Below are positions 15,716-26,525 of a DNA stretch of 64,000 bases, one piece after another. The translations under genes were made by a program, and so were the position numbers. The stretch is from Hymenolepis diminuta (taxonomy: Eukaryota; Platyhelminthes; Cestoda; Cyclophyllidea; Hymenolepididae). Location: the NCBI GenBank assembly GCA_900708905.1, contig CAADRB010000045.1, positions 619,228 to 683,227 of the forward strand. Direction: 5' to 3'. The notes below the pieces were generated by a model that ran no database searches, was not told where the DNA came from, and saw nothing but the letters and a program-made list of their open reading frames with translations. Position 1 is the stretch's first letter. Every line of letters starts with the position of its first letter.

Positions 15716-17430
15716 TCATATTTTCTGCCAATTATCAAGGTCGTTACTTAAAGCAGCTTGTACTATGTTTTATATATTGTTTGAGTAAGCGTTTCCGAAT
15801 TAGATACCCGTTAGCATGCAAAATGTCTTAAACGAACTCGGTAAACTCTTGGTCCTTTTTAACTGTTTCTTTCAACTTATATCACTTCTATCATCCATTG
15901 ATAAGGAGCTTGAGTTATTAACTAGATATAATATCAATCGACTTATCTAAGTAATTCCGTCATTTAAGATTGACGCTTTTTTAATTTTTAGGAAGGTAGG
16001 CGAAAAAATTTGTTAAAAATATTGTGTCTCAAACTTCATATTTAATCATTTAATGACATTGACACAAATTTCCGTTTATGCATATCGTTATGTTTTATTA
16101 CGAGTTTATTTTTAAGCGCTCTGAAGGCAAGTGAAGCGTTTTCCCATCAGATCAGCTTCCTAATCCATTAGCGCAAAACTATCGTCCAGAGCTTGAGCTG
16201 ATGGTTTTTTCTAATTATTTAAGTTACAAAGCAATAGGGAATGATAGGAGATAATCAGCGCTAATCTGAAGGTTTGTGCATCTATAAACTAAATTAAACT
16301 GAGGTGATATAACAAATTAGCAGATAAGGTATCCGATGTTCACCTAGATATTCTACGGGCTATGCCTTCTCCCATTAATAATTTTTACTACAACAACGGA
16401 ATAGAGAGCAGCAGTGAGAAGAGCTATTTGAAAGAGAACCAGAATCAAAGAGAGGGAGAGAGTGAGTGTGTGTATATATTTATAAATGATGTGCTATATT
16501 ACATTTAGAATGGTCGTTTAAAGTTATCTGTAGCCATCACAAAGAGACAGGAATTGAGAGATGACATATGGGTTGTCAACAGTTTATCACTGTATGTGGG
16601 ATAGTAGGGGTGCCTAAGGCTCTGTGTAGCATCTCTTGTACAGTTAGAGCAATTAATCAATTTGAGGGATAGAGAACAATTATACATAGCTTAATAACCA
16701 ATGAAGCAAAGTTAGATTTCTCCTTCCATTATTGAAAAATCCCAATGACGTCGGATTCTGTGGAAGTAGAAATTTGGGACTTTTACTGTATTCTATTCTC
16801 TGATTCAGAAATATCATAAAAATGGAAGGATCGCACATATGGAAATTTGGTTAAAGTTAATGGTTAGTGCTCCTGAAAGTGACAATTTTTTCAAACTTTC
16901 TTAATTTTCATTTATCTCTCATTCTTTATTGAGAATATTAGTAACAATAGAAAAAGCTTTTTAATTATACTGTTATTTTTGAGTCACTTTTATTGCTCAA
17001 AACATGTCAAGGGAATGGAAGTTTATTAATAGGTATGTTCAATTTCTGCCATTAAATTGGACATCGTATTTTCTGATAAATGACACAAAATTATAAATAT
17101 GATTCGTTCGTTCATTTTATTCATGATGAGTGACCTTGAGAAAAAAGATTTTAATTATTAATTTTCTAATTAACATTAATCAGATAAGAATTTTTTCTTA
17201 ATGATCGTCAAAGTAATCATATTTTAACTTAAGTAATTATTTCATATATTGTGGCTTTGACAGCATTTCCGTCATTTGTACTATTACAGAATATAATTGA
17301 AATTGCGCAATTATAATAAAATAATTAAAACATTGTGATTGCTTTTTTGCTTATTATGGGTATATACGCTTTGTTTAAATCTGTCTACATAACTTACTAC
17401 TCAACTGTTTAATCGTAAATCAAGGTAGAT

Positions 17431-20400
17431 ATGACACGTAAAGAACAGACCAACAAAGAAAACGAGACAGGTAGGTCGCTTTGATATTAATATTTGCAAA
17501 TTATTAAACTTTTAAATAACTTTGCAGAGTCTATTTATAATTTCCTACTTAAATTATCTGGCCAAGACAAAATTCTAAACATCAATTCGGTTTTTACACA
17601 ATGGTATGTTTATTAGATACTTCATACATTGTTTCATAATGAAACTTTTTATACTTCCTTAAAGGAAAGATACGAATATACGAATGATTGCCTCTGGCAG
17701 TAGAGCCCATATTTTCGAGGTGGAAAAAGAAAACGAAGTTATAAAACTTATTCCGATTGACGAAGAAGTGCATCGTAATGTTGTTTTGACGCATCTTAAA
17801 GATGTTAAAAATGAAGTAATCATCGCGAAGGAATTAACAAAATTAGCGAGGAGTGGAAACTACTCCGGTTTCAGCTGTAAAAATTTTAGCATCCTGAAAA
17901 GATTTTACGTCGTTAAGGGAATGACCCCGGAATCTCTAGCTAACGCTTGGTTGGAGAATGAGGTTGAGAAAATGAGTTTTGTATTCAATTGTATGCACCA
18001 AATCAGTGTTTTTCAGATTAATAATATCACACGAAGGATATATTGTTTTCTACTGCGTTTTTTTAGATTTCGCAGTATCAGAATCTCAAATTTGGATTCT
18101 TCTCATATTTGAAAAGTGCGGAAGCAGGTTTAGTCACAATGAGGTAAGTATCTCATTTATTTATCACTTAATCCATTCACTCCTTATTAACAACAGCCAT
18201 TCATTAAAGTCGATTAGACGACTCCAAAATCGTCTCTTTTAAAATAAATCACTTTTTATTAAGATATAGACGGTTTAAATTTAATTTAGTGCATAGTCGG
18301 AGGAAAGATTAATTTTTTCGTGAAGATTTGATACGTTGCTACAGGCCTATAAATTTCTAACTTCCCAATTTTTGGGATGCTTTGTTAAAATAATATATTA
18401 CTGACCAATTTGAATAGATGTGCACCTTTCTTCTATATTCATTAATTGATTTTCATAATTTTTCAGTTACACATTAGAATAATACTGCTTAGCGATCGTG
18501 TGGGATTTTATGTAGTGGCAGACACTACACAAATAAGTTCTTTCCTGAATCTTAGTAATCCTCGTAGAATTCTAACTGGAAGATAAGTACAACTAGTTTC
18601 TAGCAAAGTTCTGTGATAGAAATTTGCTTACAAAATTAGACAGACTATGTTCAAAATAACAAGATCAAAAAAGACACCGTGTGGAGAGAGTTTATTATCC
18701 ACTATGGCTCACTCTCCGAAACGCTTAGTCAGTTGATACAATTAAACCTACTCTGCAGAAATACCAATCGCAGAATGCGCCTCCGTGCTTGCTCGCAGAG
18801 CAATCGGTATCACGTTCGAACTTTCCAGAATGTTCGAGCACGTGCGAGATTCCATTGATCGCTCAACACTAGTAAGGTCTGAATAATTCAGTCTTATGCT
18901 TTATATTGGTACAGGCGTTAGACATGCAGAATTAAAAAAATTGAATACTATGCTGCTACCATACGAATAAGGATAAATAATCGATGAGTTTCACTTCTTA
19001 AGCTACAATTTTGATAGTTAATTTCAGCTGTGTTAATGAGATCTTTAAAATTTTAATATTTTCATTATTTCTTACCCATAAGGTAAACAATATCCAAGTC
19101 TTAAGTTTCTTCGTTTGCTAAAATAGAAACGTCTAAAATTATTTGATCTTGTCACTTTTAATCTTGAAAATATGAAGGATTTATGGAGGCAATTTTTTAA
19201 ACTCCACCCGTGTTAATCTGAGTGTTCCGACGGAAATTTATCATTTATTTCTCATCGCTTAATTCGATATAGTAATTTCTGATGTTTGAAACATGGGATG
19301 TACCCATCCAAATTACAAACTGAAGTATTTTTATAAACAACATAGACTAGATAAATCCAGCATTTAACTCAAATGGTGTACTTAAAATGAAAGGGCAACC
19401 TATCCTTAAGTGGCATACTGTACTCTAAAATTTGAGAATTATAAATATTGATTTGTTAAAGTTCTTAAAAGCGCATAAAATTTAATCGTACTCTTCACTC
19501 TGTGGCCTCTTCTTGATAATACTATAAATGTATATAATCATTTGCATAAACATCACAGGGAATCAGAGGGGTAGCGGATTAATTAAGTTCAATAAATTGC
19601 TATGGGAATTCAAATAACAAAAAACATACTTCAATCATCAGGGAATATTATGCTGAAGTCGGGATGAGTTAATTAGGTGAGATTAGAGCTATCAATGAAA
19701 AACTGCAAATATTTGAGCCGAGGAATAACGTTTCATCTCAACCTTAATTCAATTAGAAAAGCTTTGTTGATTTTTTAACAAGTCTATTTTTTCTTAATTT
19801 AAGTTACCTGAATTAAATCCTACAAGTTTTTATGCAGTTATTCGTTCAGAAAGGGTATTAAAATAATCAGGTGGATTGAAATGCTCATAATGCAAAACAG
19901 AACAAATATTTTTGAGAATTTATGTATGAAATGTAGACCGTAATATGCTTTATGAGTTAAGGAGATATAGATCAAAGTCCGAAAAGAAAAAAATAATATA
20001 ATATTGTGATTACAGATACCCTGCTTTCACACCCGACAATCAATTTTCGAACAACTCTGTCTAGCCATTGCAACTGCTGAAAAAACACTGAAATTTGAAC
20101 ACCGAGATCTCCATTTGTCGAACCTATTAATTGATGAATCTTGGAACTGCAATGTCAATCAGCTTCCGCCAAGCATTAAGTTGAATAAAATCACTTATCA
20201 TCCATGTCCTGGACCTAAATTAACAATAATAGACTTTGGATTTTCACGAATATCATTTCGTAAGTTCGACGATTATTCGCGCGTTTTATCAAAACTACTG
20301 ATCAGTTTTATATTGAACAAAAATTTACGCGAGATATTGAAGTGTATAGATTGTATTTATCTCAGTTTTGCAACATATCGTGAATATCATAGATGGAGCC

Positions 20401-23400
20401 CTCACTCTTAATAAGTTCAAGAAAATATTTGTGCAACGGGTTAAACTCGACACAATAGCCTTGCCTCTCATCGATGCTCTTCCTATCAAATTTGTCATTC
20501 CCAGTAAACCTCATCCGTATTAATTTCATCCATTTTCATGCAGATAATTTGATGATTTCAGTTAGTAACTTAGTGTTGACTTTATCAGAAGTTACCTACT
20601 ATCCCCAACTTATTCATACACATTAACATTTATTTCATCTCATGAATTTTAGTTATAATATTTCGTAACGTTAGCGTTTAACCTGTTAGTCCTTTAGTTA
20701 TTTCCCTACGTTTGTTATTGGTCAGTTTAAGGACACAGTTGGCTTACTGGCTTTCGTACTCTAATAGTTAGCCTATAAAATCGATGTTAGTATATCTCTG
20801 TTACACCCACTTATATCCGTTCCCACTGACAGTACCATTGTTGATTGCTGTTTTAACAATCAGTTCAGTTCAGTTCCTTTAGTGTGCTAAATTTAGTTTG
20901 TAGATTGTGTTTTGTTACTATTGAAACCTTAGCGGGAAAATTCAAACTGCGAAAATTTCTTAAATGTATACTTTGTGGAGCATGTTAACAGAGACACAAA
21001 AGTAAAACAATAAGGGATAGTTCTGCAATTTCATGAAGTAGAAAAAAGATTAATATCCATCAATATTTTAATAATACGTTAATTATTATTATTTATTTAC
21101 GAAATGCTTATAAACTTTACTATTATATTTAATGAAAGGACGGTTAGAAAAATTAGTATTAAGTTTACTTTATTTAATAAGAAATCAGGGGTCATATTAA
21201 TAGAAGACGATGTTAGAACATTTCTATTTAAAACTCTGCCTGCTTTTAGGCCTTTTAGTGTTAAAAACTTAGCTGTTAAAAGAAATACATTAAGAGACAC
21301 TAAAGTGTGCTCGGGTTAGGTTGAGTTTTATACTAAAAATAGTAAAGTGATATGAAAAGTAATAATTTTTCTTCAATTGTGTGCATTTTTTGCAATGGTT
21401 CATTCGCGGTCCGATATTCATCTCTACATATTAATTAGAACTAAGTTAAAAAGTCAAATTGTGAAGTATAACTATGTGACAGAATTGGATACCCCAACGG
21501 TTCAATTGTACTTTGGAAAAGTGGAAATTTTGGTGGTGCCTTCTTAGGAGATCCATCATTTTTATCTATTAAGAGCCACAAAGATTAATTTATTTTATTT
21601 ATATTTTGTATTTACCTATTTGAATCTTTGCCATTTCATTAAAATTTGTCTGCGTAAAATGTTCTGTTTAAATGTTAAACATCAATCGTGAACGAAATCA
21701 AACAAAAGTTGAGCGAGTTGACGTCATTTAAAGCTTAAAAATGACAAATTTCAATAAGTTATGGACGAATTTTGTTTTATTGAATTTAAATCAACCAGGA
21801 TATTATACATTCATCAAAACAGGAATTTTAGTTAATTTTTCAATTCATTTAAGACACACTTCCTTAAGTAACAACAGAACCTTGAATCTGGTTTCCAATT
21901 TTCATAACTTGCATATCTCGACTGAGAAAGTATAGTTCGTAAAAACCGTTCCATTACTATTAGTGAACACAATTGTTACTGGTGTTTTATCTGCTTTAAT
22001 AAATTACGTTCAAAAGAGAAGACAAAAAGAGTTATAGGATGATTGAGTGTGCGAAAGTCTGTAGAGTACGTATTTGCAGATTAGTGGATTCATTCTTTGG
22101 CAATTAGATAAATTGATTGGCTGCTTCATAATCTATTTTGCATCCATATATTGAAAGTCAAATTCTAAGCGAATATTAACTAATGAGGTTTTACTCATAT
22201 AAGTCGGATGGCTACGTCTGGTAAATTCGAGCTAAACATTAAGAAATGGAAAAATTATTAGTAGATATTTTAGAACACCTTCCCTTTAAGCACACTCACC
22301 ACATTATTTCTTTTCCCCTTCCTCAGGAAAAAAACATATCACTATGCACTTTGCCTCTAATTCTGCTAAAATACTTAAATGTGACTGCTGTGACAATTAC
22401 TATACAATACATACTTATCATGGATTAGTTACGTCTAAATGTTCTAAAAACTTCTCAAAAGGCCAATTGTAAACAATGAAACCATACCTTCTTTGACAAT
22501 TGAAAAATTATTTTAAAAAATCTATATTCATATATATATATATAAATGCTTTAATCATTCGTATTTTTTCTTTAAATAAAATCCAATGCTTTTTAACGTG
22601 ACCTCCAGTCTAACGTCATATTTTGTGCAATCTTCGGTGTCGAAATATTAACCGTACATATAAATTCACTATCGATAAGATATCCTTTCTTTTGCTTCTC
22701 CGGTTCCAGACATTTATCTTTTGCGTTTGGAGAACAGGGTTTGAAGTTTCAAGGTAGTAGTAAGCAACTCATTTCATCTACTCTGATGGCTACAAGCACT
22801 AGCCATTCTAATTAATTTCATCAAACCCAATTTGTGCATAACAGTTTTTGCTGTCCACTCAGTTTAAAACGGGGTAATTACTGGGATGCACCAAAGCAAA
22901 TACTCCGCTTCGTTGACACGTAATAATAAAATCAACATCATTCGTTAATCTGGGAAATTCTAGATTTTTAGCTCAAGACGCATATTTGTCAAATAATTAG
23001 CTACGCCACCGGTATCTATGTTCCAAGTTAATTAATAGTTGTGCTTGTAACTTTTAAATAACTAATCATATCACCAGCGCATCACATACCATGCAGAATG
23101 GTTGTCAATAAACATTTGAAAGTGAAACAATTGAGAAAGCTAATGAAACAAAGCATCATAAAATATCACAAATTCCTTTCCTTATTTTAGATGGCAAGGC
23201 TTCCTACAAGAACATGAGAGGGCTCTTGAAGGCGACAAGGAAAAGATATGGCAGAAAAAACCCATATCAACTCATGAGATGTCTACTCAAGTAAGAAATC
23301 CATTTATAACATACTACTCATTTATAATAGTAGAACGCTTTAGTTTGCCCTAATTTTTACCTATTTTTATGATAATAAACCGACGAAATTTTTGGTTTAG

Positions 23401-25133
23401 ATAAATGCCAAAGACCTACTAAAACACTCACTGATTAATTCTATTTTTATTTCATCTCCTGTCAGGGATATCTAGAGTATCTAATCTCTGTTCGAAAGCT
23501 CAGATTTGCAATTTTTTAACGCTCGAGTTAGAAGTTGATGGGGTTCCACATATGAATCCATTTGGTAGATGTAATGTTAAAAGACTAGTTTTATGAGCAA
23601 CCAAAAATGACTGTTTTAAAAGATTGGAAATATATTGTACTTTCAAATGTGCGTATGCGGATCGACTTGTGTAACCACCGCTAAAGTGATATTTTTGCAT
23701 TAGATACACATTCTATTTATGAATTATTAATGGGGTTCAGTAACAAAGTTTACCTTGAATGAATATTTCTGATCATCTGTCTCACTTTTTCTCTTTACTG
23801 CTCTGCTGATAAATGGATGAGCAAGTTAGCTAAGATAGCTGAGAACCTGAGATTAGTCTTCCTATAACTATCACGCTTCTAATTTATTATGATCTCCATT
23901 GAGCAAACAGATGGAAGAATTCAAGGCGGTAGTGATCGGTTTTTAAAAAAGAAGTGCTAGGAACGGAAATGAGGGAGAGGTAGCTAGTTTGGATTCAGTA
24001 AATTCCTATGTTGTGAAATTCAATAAAGAAATGAACAACTGGAAAATGAATAACGTCGGCAAAGAGAACCGGTCTAGGGACGAGGGGCGAAATATGCGCT
24101 TTAAAGTTCACTTGGCGTTAATCGGAATTTTCAATATTCTGAATCACTCTAGGTTCATGCTAAGGATTTATTTCGAACATTCAAAACTCAACTGAGCGTG
24201 AAACTTCTTAGGTAGATCTACCACTTTAATTATGACCACAACATGCTATCAGTACCCTGAATCATTAGGAGTTTTTTCTAGCTCTTGTCTTGGTCAATCT
24301 TGTGCTCCATTATTAATATTTAAAACCAAACCAGTAGTTTTGAAAACTGCGTACGAAAGACCAAGAATACCAAAAGAATGCACTTCTTGCCACGATCAAA
24401 TCTTAACATATTGTGTCTATTACGACTGTTTGAACATGCAAACGAGATATATTGACTCCAGCATAACTCATTGATACGCAGTTCCTTGTCTCAAAGGGAG
24501 TTTATCAAAGCAGGAGCCTGAAGAATACGATTACCATGCTGCATCAATCTCTTTGCATCTGTAAAAGAGGGTTATTAGCGTATGCTCTGCATTCACAGCA
24601 CGTACTTTCCAATAATCAGTCTAACGATTTTTACCACAATACAAAATATATACGAATTTAAGGTAGGCATAAAACACCTAGGATTAAAGAGCTTAATTGT
24701 CATAGACGGCAGTCCTAGAACGTAGGATAGCATTAGATCTTTAGGAACTCTCCCTCTTAACTAATAGCATAATTGGGGTTACTTACATGTTAATGCTAGT
24801 TAAATCATTTCACAAACTACTGGCCAATCGACTAATAATTTATTCATTTTTCCTTTCAGTGACAATTGGCAAGTCTACGAACCTAAAACGAATGTCATTT
24901 GGTTAATGTACCAAGCTTTAAAGCTTTTTCCAGATGATGAATTTGCATATCTTAATCAGTGTGATCGACAAGATGTTACTGAGAGCACTAAATCTTTTGC
25001 GAGTTTAGTAATCAAAGTGTTGAGAAAGTCCGCCTCTGCAGCTCATTTTATTGAACTGGCAAAGGGAGAAATTCCCGAGCTCTTCTCTTTTAAACCCAAT
25101 GTTCACGACCATCACAAAAGGAAATTAAGGTAA
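17431..25133 (+). CDS. Haspin-type serine/threonine protein kinase
   Basis: Haspin is the nuclear kinase that phosphorylates histone H3 Thr3 at mitotic centromeres. My model joins exons 17431-17470, 17528-17603, 17665-17990, 18067-18143, 20016-20259, 23191-23290 and 24860-25133, giving 378 residues with every phase matching. Haspin hallmarks are the NYSGF...VVKG stretch, the ATAEKTLKFEHRDLH motif (D204, N209), the catalytic Lys66, the helix-C Glu89, the metal-binding D246, and NDNW...NVIWLMYQ in the C-lobe. The glycine loop is degenerate (ASGSRAHIF), and DFG stands where animal haspins usually have DYT. The N-terminus is very short; vertebrate haspins carry several hundred residues before the kinase domain, so further 5' exons may exist. 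The acceptor of exon 4 could instead be 18075/18076, and the donor at 17990 is the least certain. An alternative 3' end is listed separately. The family call is firm; individual splice sites are inferred. Confidence 0.85.
18511..18871 (+). repeat. LTR-like relic inside haspin intron
   Basis: This lies in the haspin intron 18144-20015. It begins TGTAGTGGCAGACACTACA, a start-TG hairpin shape common to Gypsy-type LTRs, and ends near CTCAACACTA. It aligns by eye along most of its length with 46677-47038. Shared landmarks are the opening hairpin followed by AATAAG, a GAGAG..TTTATT.. block, CTGCAG, and CGTGCTTGCTC..GCAGAG..ATCGGT. No internal coding region or clear target-site duplication is visible, so it would be a decayed solo LTR. 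Confidence 0.45.
22530..22544. repeat. TA dinucleotide microsatellite in haspin intron
   Basis: A short TA run lies in the intron 20260-23190. The rest of that 2.9 kb intron shows nothing else that I can support. Confidence 0.75.
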
Positions 25134-25243
25134 GAATTTGAATGTTGGGGGGAATGCTTAATTCCAAATATTGTACAAAACGTAACATAACCTTTGAAGT
25201 AGACTAACATATTCAAAACGTACTGTGCAGAGGGGCTAGTTTT

Positions 25244-25249
25244 AATAAA
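25244..25249 (+). promoter_or_regulatory. Polyadenylation signal AATAAA (short haspin form)
   Basis: A canonical AATAAA lies about 110 bases after the TAA at 25131-25133. It would serve the haspin transcript that ends without the extra 3' exon. The background is AT-rich, so such hexamers also arise by chance. Confidence 0.4.
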
Positions 25250-25454
25250 ATTCTCTGCAGCATATTAATTACTTTTTTCGTGCTTTCACATTTACTAAGG
25301 TACGTCGCCGCTAATAAATTCTTATTTTTGTTTTATTTTATGGATATCACTGAGGTCACCCAATAGTTTAAATTGCATAAACTCACAAGAAAGAAGGTTT
25401 AAAATAAATGACAATTTTTCACTTTGAAAATAACTTCCAAATCTATTCTGGGTA

Positions 25455-25640
25455 AGCAAACCTCACTGCTCCCTTTGGGTAGGGGAGTAGCATCACAGAG
25501 CATTCCCGGTGAGAAACCCTAATTTATTAGCCAAAATTAACCACTTCAGTTGGCCATTCGAATCACTGGGCATCGAAATCGTGATCTCGGATACATGAGA
25601 ACTTATGTTCTCTTAGTTACCCAGTAATTGCACCTACGAT
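25455..25640 (-). repeat. tRNA-related SINE-like repeat
   Basis: Read on the minus strand, this carries GAGATCACGATTTCGATGCCC, a divergent box-B-like segment, followed by GAATGGCCAACTGAAGTGG. The same layout occurs at 26335-26525 (minus) and 32630-32830 (plus). It sits in the optional last intron of haspin (25130-25877). Boundaries and target-site duplications cannot be fixed by eye. Confidence 0.45.
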
Positions 25641-25877
25641 TGCAACACTACCAATATTATAGTATATTCATGGACGACGTGATCAGTGAAGAACAAGTTG
25701 ACTCTGAATATGTTATATGTCTTCGTTTAGTTTTAAAGCATTCAGGAAAATGTATTTGCTACGAAGTGCTGTTCAAGAATTTAGGAACTGCAATTTTTCA
25801 AATCTGTGGGTTCTCATGTTCTTTAAATTTTTATTACTTTTTCACAATTATTTTGAGTTGTTTTTTCTATTTTGCAG

Positions 25878-25968
25878 ACTGAAATTTTACCTATTTTTCC
25901 TATTAATATCTTTCATCATCGCAACAATATGCACTTTATTCGGTGTTTATCCAACTGTTCCACTGTGA
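25878..25968 (+). CDS. Alternative last exon of haspin encoding a hydrophobic tail
   Basis: The haspin TAA overlaps a strong donor: AAG|GTAAGA, with GT at 25130. A TTTTGCAG acceptor ends at 25877, and joining the two keeps the frame. The new C-terminus runs RLKFYLFF...LFGVYPTVPL and stops at 25966-25968. About 20 of its residues form one hydrophobic segment flanked by a basic cluster (HHKRKLRLK), as in tail-anchored membrane proteins. A downstream AATAAA at 26154-26159 is available. Known haspins end at the kinase domain without a membrane segment, so this could equally be a chance frame beside a real TAA stop. Confidence 0.35.
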
Positions 25969-26153
25969 AGGATTTTGAGTGTTAATTCTTGAAATGAATT
26001 ATTTTAAATGTATTATACTAACTCTATATTTGCATTAACAATTGAATTAAATTTATATTTTCTGTAAAGGATTCTTAAAAATTTAGTTTTTGACACATTA
26101 TTAGTGTTATTTTTTAATTCCGCCGCGTTAGTTACTGTCTAGCATACACATTT

Positions 26154-26159
26154 AATAAA
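26154..26159 (+). promoter_or_regulatory. Polyadenylation signal AATAAA (long haspin form)
   Basis: A canonical AATAAA lies 186 bases after the alternative TGA at 25966-25968. It is the natural candidate signal if the extra exon is used. Confidence 0.35.
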
Positions 26160-26334
26160 GGGGTGCATTAGAGAAAAATAATGGAAAATAAGAGGGGTTG
26201 GGTCCTAAAAGCCATGACTTAATTGGTTATGGCTAGTGCTCATGGTCCCTTTAGCTTGAGATTGCAGAATTCATTGAGGTATTTTGGAAAGAAGTTGCTC
26301 AATCAGCAGATCCGCGCCCATTTGACTTCCTAAT

Positions 26335-26525
26335 TCTTTAGAACAGCGATTTCAAACGCTCACCTGTTGTAGAGGCATAACATCAATGAGCCTTTGTTGG
26401 CCAGACTAAATCGGTGCGTTGGTCATTCCCCACACTGAGTAGGTGCTGATGGGCATTGAAATTATGATCTCTAACATTGCAGACGAGCGCGTTAACCGCT
26501 GCATCTCTCACATTCTTGCTCGTAT
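26335..26525 (-). repeat. tRNA-related SINE-like repeat, best-preserved head
   Basis: On the minus strand, positions 26502-26481 read GCAGCGGTTAACGCGCTCGTCT, strikingly like the D-arm/box A part of a tRNA. About 20 bases further comes TTTCAATGCCC in the box B position, then a tRNA-unrelated body containing GGGAATGACCAAC. That body motif is shared with the copies at 25455-25640 and 32630-32830. It would be an RNA polymerase III-type SINE; a degenerate tRNA pseudogene is the alternative. Confidence 0.5.

Larger units (their letters stand above)
1..17430. other. Gene-poor AT-rich spacer
   Basis: I see no supportable gene here. The open frames are short, rich in Ile, Lys, Asn, Phe and Leu, and often overlap on both strands, as expected by chance in AT-rich DNA. 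None resembles a protein family I recognise. Slightly less AT-rich patches lie near 3120-3470, 9140-9380, 13000-13200, 13900-14250 and 16340-16690; the first and last are unexplained. A repeat copy is listed separately at 13715-14610. Genes made only of exons under about 40 codons could be missed. Confidence 0.6.

Noticed and set aside
24232..24474. 80-codon Cys-containing plus-strand frame inside a haspin intron
   Set aside because: It lacks kinase similarity, and the flanking exons join in phase without it.
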